29,996 nucleotides of DNA from Ancylobacter novellus (GTDB lineage: Bacteria; Pseudomonadota; Alphaproteobacteria; Rhizobiales; Xanthobacteraceae). The stretch covers positions 1 through 29,996 of the forward strand of contig QFQD01000041.1 of assembly GCA_003241485.1 (NCBI GenBank), read 5' to 3'. Position numbers and translations under genes: made by a program. Below, one piece after another: positions 22,690 through 29,844 of the stretch (the stretch's first letter is position 1; each line of letters starts with the position of its first letter). The notes under the pieces are model-generated. The model saw only the letters and a list, made by a program, of their open reading frames with translations, did no database searches and was not told the origin of the DNA.

Positions 22690-23436
22690 TCAGATGCCGA
22701 TGCGGCCGAAACCGGGCAGCTTGATGCCCGGCCGGCGCAGATCCAGCCCGACCACGGCGCCGAGCAGGTTCAGCTCAAAGCCCTCCACCCAGGCAAGGGT
22801 GAGCCCGGCATAGCCGTCGAGCGTCAACCGCAGCCCGGTGCGCGAGGGGGCGAGGCCGAACCATCCTCCGTCGACCGGGAAATCCTTGCCGATGGCGGTG
22901 GAAGGCAGGGCGACGGCCATTTCCGGCACCTGTTCGATGATGTGGGCGACGAAGGTGTTTGAGTTCGGCCCCGGCCAAGCGTGGTAGTCGCCACTCCCGT
23001 CAAAGGGGTAGGAGGCGATGGCGGCGCGCAGGCGCGGGATCAGCCGCTCGGCCGCGTCGCCGCTGACGGTGAAGACCACCTCCGGCTCGTTGCCATACCA
23101 GCGCGCATCCGGCGCGCGGATGTTGTGGCGCACGGGCGTGCCGCTCCAGCCCACCACGTCGTAGCGTTCATAGGCGAGGGCGCCGGCCTCCTTGAACACC
23201 AGCCAGCTATGCACCGCGAAGATCGAGCGCCAGCGTCCGACACGGGCCGCATAGATGCGCACCAGCGCCGGCTCGTGCGCGGCGGCAACGGGCAGGGTTC
23301 TGGTGCTCGACCAGTCGGCGGTATTCCAGCTCTTTGTCCAGTCGACGCCGTGCCACTGCACAAGCGCGTGCGCCCCGAGCGGCAAAGCAAAAAGCAGGAG
23401 AAAGGCGAGGGCGTTAAAGCGGACGAAGCGCAGCAT
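22690..23436 (-). CDS. DUF3750 membrane-anchored or exported protein
   Basis: 248 residues from ATG 23436. The N terminus has one hydrophobic segment (FNALAFLLLFALPLGAHALV), either an anchor or a signal peptide. The rest is a soluble domain with AVHSWLVFKEAG, YDVVGWSGTPVRHNIRAPDARWYGN, YHAWPGPNSNTFVAHI and VDGGWFGLAPSRTGLRLTLDGYAGLTLAWVEGFELNLLG, which I recognise as DUF3750. The family's function is not established. The conserved HSW and PGPNSNTF segments, with His and Asn, recall NlpC/P60-like or permuted papain-fold proteins, but I cannot confirm a catalytic Cys. A GTG at 23469 is a weaker start. It may be co-transcribed with the lytic transglycosylase. Confidence 0.82.
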   Translation of the reverse strand: MLRFVRFNALAFLLLFALPLGAHALVQWHGVDWTKSWNTADWSSTRTLPVAAAHEPALVRIYAARVGRWRSIFAVHSWLVFKEAGALAYERYDVVGWSGTPVRHNIRAPDARWYGNEPEVVFTVSGDAAERLIPRLRAAIASYPFDGSGDYHAWPGPNSNTFVAHIIEQVPEMAVALPSTAIGKDFPVDGGWFGLAPSRTGLRLTLDGYAGLTLAWVEGFELNLLGAVVGLDLRRPGIKLPGFGRIGI

Positions 23437-23539
23437 GGGCGGCAGCTTGCCCGGAAATCGCCCCGGCACAAGGCTTTGCGCGCCCGCGCGCGCAATTGTG
23501 TCCTACCGGAAGGTGCTTCCGATGAGGAGACAGCGCTTG

Positions 23540-23556
23540 TTGCGATTGGTTCGCAA
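23540..23556. promoter_or_regulatory. Fur/Mur-type dyad upstream of the mntH promoter
   Basis: TTGCGA-TTGGT-TCGCAA is a perfect 6-bp dyad with a five-base centre, six bases before the TTGACA -35 element. Its layout matches the TGCAA-N5-TTGCA dyad further downstream, suggesting a second binding site for the same regulator. Confidence 0.5.
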
Positions 23557-23561
23557 TTGCA

Positions 23562-23590
23562 TTGACAGCCACAGGGTGGCGGTCCATGTT
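23562..23590 (+). promoter_or_regulatory. mntH promoter (TTGACA-N17-CATGTT)
   Basis: A perfect -35 hexamer TTGACA (23562-23567) is followed, 17 bases later, by a weak -10 CATGTT (23585-23590), a pattern normal for housekeeping promoters in alphaproteobacteria. Transcription would start near 23597, inside the TGCAA-N5-TTGCA dyad, as expected for a repressed promoter. Confidence 0.55.
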
Positions 23591-23593
23591 TAA

Positions 23594-23608
23594 TGCAATT
23601 CATTTGCA
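23594..23608. promoter_or_regulatory. Mur-type (Fur family) operator at the mntH start site
   Basis: TGCAA-TTCAT-TTGCA forms a 15-base dyad with five perfect pairs over the predicted transcription start. In Rhizobiales, manganese transporter genes are repressed by Mur, a Mn-responsive Fur homologue, at AT-rich TGCAA...TTGCA-like sites. The match to that site is from memory. It also argues that the ATG at 23593 is not the start codon, since the operator would lie inside the gene. Confidence 0.6.
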
Positions 23609-23625
23609 ATAGCGGGTCGGTTAAA

Positions 23626-24966
23626 ATGTTGGATCGTTTGCAGTCCGGAGGCTCGGGTTGGCGACGCGAGCGGGGCGATCCGGCATTGGCCGAGGTGCAT
23701 GGCAGCATCGCCGTGCCGAAGAAGTCGGGCATCTGGCGGTTCTTCGCCTTTATGGGCCCCGGCTATCTCGTCGCCACCGGCTATATGGACCCCGGCAACT
23801 GGGCGACCTCGCTCGCGGGCGGCTCCACCTTCGGCTACAGCCTGCTGACGGTGGCGCTGCTCTCCAACATGATCGCCATCCTGCTGCAGGCGCTGTGCTC
23901 GCGGCTCGGCGTGGCGGGCGGGCGCGATCTGGCGCAGGCCTGCCGCGATGCCTTCCCGCGTCCGGTCGCCTTCGTGCTGTGGATCCTCGCCGAGGCCGCC
24001 ATCTGCGCCACCGACCTTGCCGAGGTGATCGGCACCGCCATCGGCCTGAACCTGCTGTTCGGCCTTCCGCTCGAGATCGGCGTGGTCGTCACCGCGCTCG
24101 ACGTGTTCCTGATCCTGTGGCTGCAGAATCTCGGCTTCCGCTTCGTCGAGGCGCTGATCGTGGCGCTGCTCGCGGTTATCGCCGCCTGCTTCGGCATCCA
24201 GATCGCGATGGCCGATCCGAACTGGGGCGACGTGATCCGCGGCTTCGCGCCGACCACGCAGATCGTCACCAACCCCGACATGCTCTATCTCGCGCTCGGC
24301 ATCCTCGGCGCGACGGTGATGCCGCACAATCTCTACCTGCACTCCGCCATCGTGCAGACGCGGCGCCATGACGGCACGATCGAGGGCAAGCGCGAGGCGA
24401 TCAAGCTCGCGACCTGGGATTCGTCGCTGGCGCTGATGTTCGCGCTGACCATCAACGCCTCGATTCTCATCCTCGCCGCCTCCGCTTTCCATCATGGCGG
24501 CGTGGGCGAGGTGGCGGACCTCGGCAAGGCGCACGAGCTGCTCAACCCGCTGCTCGGCAGCGCCTGGGCGCCCACCTTGTTCGCCATTGCGCTGCTGTGC
24601 TGCGGGCTGAGTTCCACCGTCACCGCCACCATCGCCGGACAGGCGGTGATGGAGGGCTTCCTCAACATCCAGCTGGCGCCGTGGCTGCGGCGGCTCATCA
24701 CCCGCACCATCGCCATCGTGCCGGCGGCGGGGGTGACCATCGCCTATGGCGAGAGCGGCGCGGGCTCGCTGCTGATCCTCAGCCAGGTGATCCTCAGCCT
24801 GCAACTGCCCTTCGCGGTGGTGCCGCTTATCATGTTCACCGCGAACCGCGCCAAGATGGGCACGCTGGCCGCGCCGCGCTGGCAGATCGTGCTGGCGTCG
24901 CTTGCAGCGGCGATGATTATCGCGCTGAACATGAAGCTGGTGTTCGACTTCGTCACCGGAGCGTGA
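23626..24966 (+). CDS. mntH: Nramp-family manganese/divalent metal transporter MntH
   Basis: Proton-coupled importer of Mn2+ (and Fe2+) in the inner membrane. 446 residues with about eleven hydrophobic helices. The metal-binding residues are present: Asp55 and Asn58 in TGYMDPGNWATS (helix 1), and Met232 in TVMPHNLYLHSAIVQTR (helix 6). The start is taken at ATG 23626 rather than 23593, because the latter lies within the operator/transcription-start region and would add eleven atypical residues. Regulation by manganese through Mur is suggested by the upstream dyads. A weak GC hairpin (GGGCG-GGC-CGCCC) follows the stop. Confidence 0.95.
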   Translation: MLDRLQSGGSGWRRERGDPALAEVHGSIAVPKKSGIWRFFAFMGPGYLVATGYMDPGNWATSLAGGSTFGYSLLTVALLSNMIAILLQALCSRLGVAGGRDLAQACRDAFPRPVAFVLWILAEAAICATDLAEVIGTAIGLNLLFGLPLEIGVVVTALDVFLILWLQNLGFRFVEALIVALLAVIAACFGIQIAMADPNWGDVIRGFAPTTQIVTNPDMLYLALGILGATVMPHNLYLHSAIVQTRRHDGTIEGKREAIKLATWDSSLALMFALTINASILILAASAFHHGGVGEVADLGKAHELLNPLLGSAWAPTLFAIALLCCGLSSTVTATIAGQAVMEGFLNIQLAPWLRRLITRTIAIVPAAGVTIAYGESGAGSLLILSQVILSLQLPFAVVPLIMFTANRAKMGTLAAPRWQIVLASLAAAMIIALNMKLVFDFVTGA

Positions 24967-25062
24967 AGGGCAGGGCGGGCCGCCCCCGAAGGTCCGTCTT
25001 GCTTTGCTGATAGTCTCGCGCTCTCATCCCGGCCGGCGACACGGTCGAGGGGGGAGCGCGCG

Positions 25063-26445
25063 ATGGATGGCGGCACCAGCTTTTTCAGCGATCTGCTTGG
25101 CTCAATCGCCGAGCGCGGCCGTGCCATGCTCGATATCGGCCGGGAGAGGCGAGCGGCAGGCGCGGCGAAGGCCGCCGGGCTTGTAGAGCTCTGCGAACGA
25201 CTACTGTCAGGCCGCGGCGAGGCCTCCGGCGTGGCGCTGGCGCGCGAAATCCTCGTCACCTATCAGGGGCTGAAGACGGGCGAGCGCATTGCCTTCTTCG
25301 AGGAACTGGCGCGCACTTTCGGGCCGGATGGGCCGCGACTGGAGCGGGCCATCGCGGCCTATGGCGCGGGCGCCTCGCCCCGCGCGCTGGCCGAGCTGCA
25401 CGCCGCCAGCGAGCCGCGCCGGCAGGAGCTCATCCGCCGCTTCAATCTCGCGCCCGGTGCGACCGCGCTGCTGGTCAAGATGCGGGCCGATCTTCTCGAC
25501 GCCCTTGCGCGCCGCCCTGATCTCGCCGAGGTCGATCGCGATTTTGTCCATCTCTTTGCGTCCTGGTTCAATCGGGGGTTTCTCGTGCTGCGTCGTATCG
25601 ACTGGTCGACCCCGGCGAACGTGCTGGAGAAAATCATCCGCTACGAGGCGGTGCATGAGATCCGCGACTGGAACGATCTGCGCGCCCGCGTGGATAGCCC
25701 GGACCGGCGCTGCTACGCCTTCTTCCATCCCGCGCTGGTCGACGAACCGCTGATCTTCGTCGAAGTCGCTTTGACGAAAGACGCGCCGGATGCCATCGCC
25801 CCGATCCTGGCGGAGAAGCGCACGCCGCTCGACCCGGCGCTGGCCAAGACCGCGGTGTTCTATTCCATCTCCAACACCCAGCGCGGGCTTGGCGGGGTGA
25901 CGTTCGGCAATTTCCTCATCAAGCAGGTGGTGGAGGAAATATCGCGCGAGTTTCCCAAGCTCACCGATTTCGTCACGCTCTCGCCCGTTCCCGGCTTTCG
26001 CGGCTGGCTGGAGGGTGAACGGCGCAACCCGGCCTCCGCTGTGCTGGCGGATGAGGACCGGACGGCGCTGGAAGCGCTCGATACGCCCGGTGTGCCGGAC
26101 GAGGCCGCTCGCAAGGCGCTGGCGCCGGTGATCGCCGCGCTCGGCGCGCATTATTTCCTGATCGCACGCACATCGAAGGGCCGGCCGATCGATCCGGTGG
26201 CGCGCTTCCACCTCGGCAATGGCGCGCGGCTGGAGCGCATCAACCCGTTCGGTGATCTGTCGGACCGCGGGATGACGCAGGCTTTCGGGCTGATGGTGAA
26301 TTACCGCTACGTGCTGGCCGACATCGAGAAGAACCATGAGGCCTTCTTCGACAAGGCGGAGATCGTCGCCAGCCCGGCCGTGCGCAAGCTCCTGCGGGCG
26401 GAGACCCCGCAAAGGGCCCTCGCGGTGCGGGAAGCGTCGCTCTAG
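25063..26445 (+). CDS. malonyl-CoA decarboxylase
   Basis: Converts malonyl-CoA to acetyl-CoA and CO2 in the cytoplasm, for malonate use or to adjust malonyl-CoA levels. 460 residues, the expected bacterial length, with an N-terminal helical domain (to about 190) and a C-terminal acetyltransferase-like domain. Conserved segments include AFFHPALVDEPLIFVEVAL, VFYSISNTQRGLGGVTFGNFLIKQV, TLSPVPGF (Ser307) and ARFHLGNGARLERIN (His383), the last two carrying the likely catalytic Ser and His. No matB (malonyl-CoA synthetase) or malonate transporter is adjacent, unlike classic mat operons. The start follows GGGGGGAG by six bases. Confidence 0.93.
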   Translation: MDGGTSFFSDLLGSIAERGRAMLDIGRERRAAGAAKAAGLVELCERLLSGRGEASGVALAREILVTYQGLKTGERIAFFEELARTFGPDGPRLERAIAAYGAGASPRALAELHAASEPRRQELIRRFNLAPGATALLVKMRADLLDALARRPDLAEVDRDFVHLFASWFNRGFLVLRRIDWSTPANVLEKIIRYEAVHEIRDWNDLRARVDSPDRRCYAFFHPALVDEPLIFVEVALTKDAPDAIAPILAEKRTPLDPALAKTAVFYSISNTQRGLGGVTFGNFLIKQVVEEISREFPKLTDFVTLSPVPGFRGWLEGERRNPASAVLADEDRTALEALDTPGVPDEAARKALAPVIAALGAHYFLIARTSKGRPIDPVARFHLGNGARLERINPFGDLSDRGMTQAFGLMVNYRYVLADIEKNHEAFFDKAEIVASPAVRKLLRAETPQRALAVREASL

Positions 26446-26446
26446 C

Positions 26447-26462
26447 CGCGGCTTCAGCCGCG
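26447..26462 (+). terminator. weak GC hairpin after malonyl-CoA decarboxylase
   Basis: CGCGGC-TTCA-GCCGCG begins directly after the TAG stop. It has a perfect 6-bp stem but no T run, so it is a poor intrinsic terminator and may only pause RNA polymerase or protect the 3' end. Confidence 0.35.
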
Positions 26463-26512
26463 CGGGCGCCCGCTGCCGTCCGGCGTGCGGCCTTGACAGG
26501 GGAGGCGGGCTT

Positions 26513-26620
26513 ATGCCCGATGCCCGTTCCCCTGGCTGTGCGGAGTTCGGTGCGTCTGATGCGTTTTCTCCCCCATCTCCTCAAGCGCTTCGTCCACAAG
26601 GGGCGGCTCGTCGTCATTGA
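26513..26620 (+). CDS. possible 35-residue leader ORF overlapping the cfa start
   Basis: An ATG at 26513 lies seven bases after a strong ribosome binding site (GGGGAGG, 26499-26505), but its frame is not that of the cyclopropane synthase. It would encode a 35-residue Pro/Ala/Arg-rich peptide ending at TGA 26618-26620, overlapping the first 62 bases of cfa. The best ribosome binding site here thus points to this frame, so a translated upstream ORF controlling cfa is possible. The composition looks like out-of-frame coding sequence, so it may not be a protein with its own role. Confidence 0.25.
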   Translation: MPDARSPGCAEFGASDAFSPPSPQALRPQGAARRH

Positions 26621-27785
26621 GCCGAACGGCCAGCGCACCTCCTTCGGCACCGGGCAGGACGGTCCCTCGGTCGTGCTGCAACTGCACGACGAGAAGCTGG
26701 ACCGCGAGCTGTTCTTCAATCCGGAGCTGGTCTCGGCCGAAGCCTATATGGACGGTCGTCTGAGCTTCGAGGATGGCTCGACCGTCTACGACTTCCTCTA
26801 TCTGTTCTCGATCAACCGGCGGGGTCTTGCCGCGCACCCGGTGCAGCAGGCGCTGCGGCGCAGCTGGCGCACGTTCAAGCGCTGGCACCAGTCGAACCCG
26901 CTGGGCAAATCGGCCAAGAACGCGCAGAGCCATTACGACCACCCGCCCGAGTTCTACCGGCTGTGGCTCGACAGCCAGATGATCTATTCCTGCGCTTATT
27001 TCCCCACTCCCGAAACCTCGCTGGAGGACGCCCAGCAGGCCAAGCTGCGCCATATCGCGGCAAAGCTGAAGCTGGAGCCCGGCATGCGGGTGGCCGAGAT
27101 CGGCTCGGGCTGGGGCGCGCTCGCCATCTATCTCGCCAAGCTGGGCGTGCACGTTACCGCCATCAACGTCGCCACCGAGCAGCTGGCGGAATCGAAGAAG
27201 CGCGCGGAGGCGGCCGGCGTGCTCGACCGCATCACCTTTTTCGAGCGCGATTATCGCGAGCTGACCGGCACCTATGACCGCATCGTCTCCGTCGGCATGA
27301 TGGAGCATGTCGGGGTGAACCATTTCGACGAGTATTTCGCGACCATCAAGCGGCTGCTGGCGCCCGGCGGATTTGCCATGATCCACGCCATCGGGCGCAT
27401 GTCGCCGCCCGGCACGACGGCGCCCTTCATCCGCAAGTACATCTTCCCCGGCGGCTATGTGCCGGCCATGTCGGAAGTGTTCACCTCGCTGGAGCGCGTC
27501 GGGCTGTGGACCGCCGACTGCGAGTTCCTGCGGCTGCACTATTACTGGACCATCAAGCACTGGCGACAGAACTTCGAGGCGGTGCGCCCACAGGTCGTGA
27601 CCATGATGGGCGAGCGCTTCGCCCGCATGTGGGAGTTCTATCTCGTTGCGGTCGAACTCGGCTTCCTGCACGGCTCGAACATGGTGTTCCAGCTGCTGCT
27701 GTCGAACGAGCGCGACGATGTGCCGGTGATCCGCGACTTCATCGTCGATGGCGAGCGTGCGCTGGCGGCCCGCCCGGACGCCTGA
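26559..27785 (+). CDS. cfa: cyclopropane-fatty-acyl-phospholipid synthase (SAM-dependent)
   Basis: Adds a methylene from S-adenosylmethionine to double bonds of membrane lipid acyl chains, hardening membranes in stress and stationary phase. About 408 residues. After an N-terminal lipid-binding part comes YDHPPEFYRLWLDSQMIYSCAYF, whose YSC Cys is the conserved active-site position. The SAM motif VAEIGSGWGALA (Gly182-Ser-Gly184) follows, then SVGMMEHVGVNHFDEYF, IHAIG and IRKYIFPGGYVP, all bicarbonate and SAM-site landmarks. The start is uncertain: ATG 26559 gives MRFLPHLLKRF; GTG 26550 is four bases after GGAG and in frame; ATG 26520 is too far from GGGGAGG. Mycolic or other fatty-acid methyltransferases are related, but the motifs favour Cfa. 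Confidence 0.92.
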   Translation: MRFLPHLLKRFVHKGRLVVIEPNGQRTSFGTGQDGPSVVLQLHDEKLDRELFFNPELVSAEAYMDGRLSFEDGSTVYDFLYLFSINRRGLAAHPVQQALRRSWRTFKRWHQSNPLGKSAKNAQSHYDHPPEFYRLWLDSQMIYSCAYFPTPETSLEDAQQAKLRHIAAKLKLEPGMRVAEIGSGWGALAIYLAKLGVHVTAINVATEQLAESKKRAEAAGVLDRITFFERDYRELTGTYDRIVSVGMMEHVGVNHFDEYFATIKRLLAPGGFAMIHAIGRMSPPGTTAPFIRKYIFPGGYVPAMSEVFTSLERVGLWTADCEFLRLHYYWTIKHWRQNFEAVRPQVVTMMGERFARMWEFYLVAVELGFLHGSNMVFQLLLSNERDDVPVIRDFIVDGERALAARPDA

Positions 27786-27791
27786 GCCGCG

Positions 27792-28451
27792 TCAGTTCAC
27801 CGGGCGTGTGCGGTAGGCCGAGAGGAACACGCGCACCGCACGGTCGACGGTTTCGGCGATCTGCGCGGGCGTGGGCGGAACAGGGTTGCCGAACAGCAGC
27901 TCCTTGGCCAGCATGCCCTGGCACATGTTGAGAAACAGATGCGCGGCCGCGAGGTCGTCGTCCAGCGTCAGGCGGCCGAGATCGGCCTGCTGGCGCAGCA
28001 GCCCGGCGAGGCGCCGCCCGCCATGGCAGGGGCCCGCCTCGAAGAAGGATCGGCCGACGCGCGGGAACTTCTCGGCGACGCCGATCACCATGCGCACCAG
28101 CTTTATGTGGTCGGGCTGCACCATCATGGTCATGAAGGAGATGCCGATGCGGCGCAGAACGCTGTCGACATCGCCCGTCGAGGTGTCGACCTCGAAAAGG
28201 AGCTCGGCCGAGCGGGCGCGATCGTTCAGCACCAGCGCCTCGAACAGTTCGTCCTTGCTGCTGAAATAGACGTAGATCGTCGCCTTGGAGACTCCGGCGG
28301 CCTTGGCCACCTCATCCATACTGGCGCCATCGAAGCCCTTGTCGAAGAACACGCGGCGGGCGCCATCTATGATATCGCGGCGCTTGGTGGATTCAGGCTC
28401 GCCGCGCGTTGCCGTACGGTCGGGACCGGTGTCGGATTCCGTCATGCTCAT
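27792..28451 (-). CDS. TetR/AcrR-family repressor of the adjacent efflux genes
   Basis: 219-residue repressor. The N-terminal helix-turn-helix (about 25-70) reads RRDIIDGARRVFFDKGFDGASMDEVAKAAGVSKATIYVYFSSKDELF, the standard TetR pattern. The C-terminal ligand domain belongs to the AefR-like type (FLNMCQGMLAKELLFG). It is divergent from the EmrA-like gene, with two similar operators between them, so it probably represses the pump and itself until an inducer binds. The ATG at 28451 follows AGAGG; a GTG at 28457 and an ATG at 28445 are alternatives. It converges on cfa with a six-base gap. Confidence 0.93.
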   Translation of the reverse strand: MSMTESDTGPDRTATRGEPESTKRRDIIDGARRVFFDKGFDGASMDEVAKAAGVSKATIYVYFSSKDELFEALVLNDRARSAELLFEVDTSTGDVDSVLRRIGISFMTMMVQPDHIKLVRMVIGVAEKFPRVGRSFFEAGPCHGGRRLAGLLRQQADLGRLTLDDDLAAAHLFLNMCQGMLAKELLFGNPVPPTPAQIAETVDRAVRVFLSAYRTRPVN

Positions 28452-28468
28452 AGCCACCTCTTGTCCTG

Positions 28469-28498
28469 TGCATAGGACCTTGCAGCCCCTTCTGTCAA
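28469..28498 (-). promoter_or_regulatory. tetR promoter candidate
   Basis: On the minus strand TTGACA (28493-28498) is followed, 18 bases later, by TATGCA (28469-28474). It faces the TetR-family gene, and the first operator starts nine bases upstream of its -35. Confidence 0.4.
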
Positions 28499-28503
28499 AG
28501 GTA

Positions 28504-28531
28504 TTGACTAAACGGTTCAGTTTGATATGTA
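28504..28531 (+). promoter_or_regulatory. emrA-like gene promoter candidate
   Basis: TTGACT (28504-28509) and TATGTA (28526-28531) are 16 bases apart. The left TetR operator covers the spacer, and the right operator covers the expected transcription start, so a bound repressor would block this promoter. Confidence 0.5.
28507..28523. promoter_or_regulatory. TetR-family operator, left
   Basis: ACTAAACGGTTCAGTTT, a dyad of AAAC(G/T)G and CAGTTT half-sites. It is the reverse complement of the right operator apart from one base. Confidence 0.75.
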
Positions 28532-28542
28532 CAGCAATAATA

Positions 28543-28559
28543 AAACTGAACAGTTTAGT
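28543..28559. promoter_or_regulatory. TetR-family operator, right
   Basis: AAACTGAACAGTTTAGT contains the perfect dyad AAACTG-AA-CAGTTT. Its centre lies about 36 bases from that of the left operator. It sits just downstream of the emrA-like promoter. Confidence 0.78.
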
Positions 28560-28579
28560 TTACCATAGGTGAGGCGGCC

Positions 28580-29773
28580 ATGGCGCAACCCGGCCTTAAA
28601 ACGATGGAAGTGCTCGAACCCGAGCGGCCGCAGGGGGCAGAGCCCGTGCCTTTCACGGCGCGTCGCAGCGCCGAGGCGGCCCCCGCGCAGGCGCCCGCCG
28701 CCCCGGCCGAGGTGTCCGCTCCGCCCAAGCGCTCGCGCAAGAAACTGGTGTTCGGCGCGCTGCTTCTCGCCGCGCTGGCGGGCGGCGGCTATTACGGGCT
28801 TGAGTGGTGGCGGGTTGGGCGTTTTCTCGTCGAGACCGATGATGCCTATGTGGGGGCCGACACTTCGGTCCTCGCCGCCAAGGTGGGCGGGCACATCGTG
28901 GCCGTCGACGTCGAGACCAACCAGCCGGTGAAGGCCGGCGACGTCATCGCCCGCATTGACGATGGCGACTACACGCTGGCGCTGAAGGCTGCCGAGAACA
29001 AGATTGCCACGCAGCAGGCGGCGATTGACCGCTTCGGCGAGCAGATCGAGGCGGCGCGCGCCAATGTGGACCAGGCCAAGGCCCAGCTCGTCGCCGACCA
29101 GGCGGAGCTGAACCGCACCGAGCTTGAGCTGGGTCGGCAGTCGGAGCTGGTGAAGTCGCAATTCTCCAGCCGCGCGACGCTCGACAACGCCCGCGCCGAC
29201 CGGGACAAGGCGCAGGCTTCGGTCGATGCCGCCAAGGCCGCCGTCACCTCCGCCGAGGCCAACATCTCCGTGCTGGAAGCCCAGCGCAACGAGGCCTCGC
29301 GCGTGCTGGACGAGCTGCGCACCGCGCGCGATCAGGCGCAGCGCGACCTCGACTTCACCGTCATCCGCGCGCCATTCGACGGTATTGTCGGCAACCGCGC
29401 GGTGCAGCTCGGCCAGCTGGTGCAGGCCGGCACGCGGCTCGTGGCGCTGGTGCCGCTCACCAAGGTCTATGTCGACGCCAATTTCAAGGAGACGCAGCTC
29501 GGCCGGCTGCATGCCGGCCAGAGCGTGAATGTCGAGGTCGACGCTTTCCCGGACGAGGAGTTCCATGGCCGCGTGGTCAGCGTGGCGCCGGCCTCGGGCT
29601 CCGTGTTCAGCCTGCTGCCGCCGGAGAACGCCACCGGCAATTTCACCAAGATCGTGCAGCGCGTTCCCGTGCGCATCGAGCTCGACGAGGCCGCCCGCGA
29701 CAAGGCGGAGCTGCGCCCCGGCATGTCGGTGCTCGCGATCGTCGACACCCGGACCGCGACAGGCGGGCACTGA
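28580..29773 (+). CDS. HlyD/EmrA-family membrane fusion protein
   Basis: Periplasmic adaptor linking an inner-membrane MFS pump to an outer-membrane channel for drug export. 397 residues: a cytoplasmic Pro/Ala-rich N terminus, one membrane helix (about 55-74), then the family start VETDDAYVGADTSVLAAKVGGHIVAVDVETNQPVKAGDVIARID (lipoyl half). A long coiled-coil hairpin follows (about 130-270, rich in Ala, Glu, Gln, Lys), then the second lipoyl half with DFTVIRAPFDGIVGNRAVQLGQLV and a beta-barrel domain. It is the first gene of an operon with the MFS gene and divergent from the TetR gene. The ATG follows GAGG. The transported compound is unknown. Confidence 0.93.
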   Translation: MAQPGLKTMEVLEPERPQGAEPVPFTARRSAEAAPAQAPAAPAEVSAPPKRSRKKLVFGALLLAALAGGGYYGLEWWRVGRFLVETDDAYVGADTSVLAAKVGGHIVAVDVETNQPVKAGDVIARIDDGDYTLALKAAENKIATQQAAIDRFGEQIEAARANVDQAKAQLVADQAELNRTELELGRQSELVKSQFSSRATLDNARADRDKAQASVDAAKAAVTSAEANISVLEAQRNEASRVLDELRTARDQAQRDLDFTVIRAPFDGIVGNRAVQLGQLVQAGTRLVALVPLTKVYVDANFKETQLGRLHAGQSVNVEVDAFPDEEFHGRVVSVAPASGSVFSLLPPENATGNFTKIVQRVPVRIELDEAARDKAELRPGMSVLAIVDTRTATGGH

Positions 29774-29844
29774 CTTCCTCTCCCCGGCGAGGGAGGGGGT
29801 GATGAACGAGCTGGGCGTCACAGCTCAAACCCAGGACGATGGCC

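Noticed and set aside
23593..23625. Upstream ATG of mntH at 23593
   Set aside because: It falls within the predicted operator and transcription start; the added residues (MQFICNSGSVK) do not resemble Nramp N termini.
24967..24990. GGGCG-GGC-CGCCC hairpin after mntH as an intrinsic terminator
   Set aside because: The stem is only five pairs with no T run after it, so it is not listed as a terminator.
29801..29841. ATG at 29801 after GAGGGAGGGGGTG as a start for the MFS gene
   Set aside because: It is out of frame with the DHA2 transporter sequence; ATG 29845 fits the frame and has AGGA eight bases upstream.
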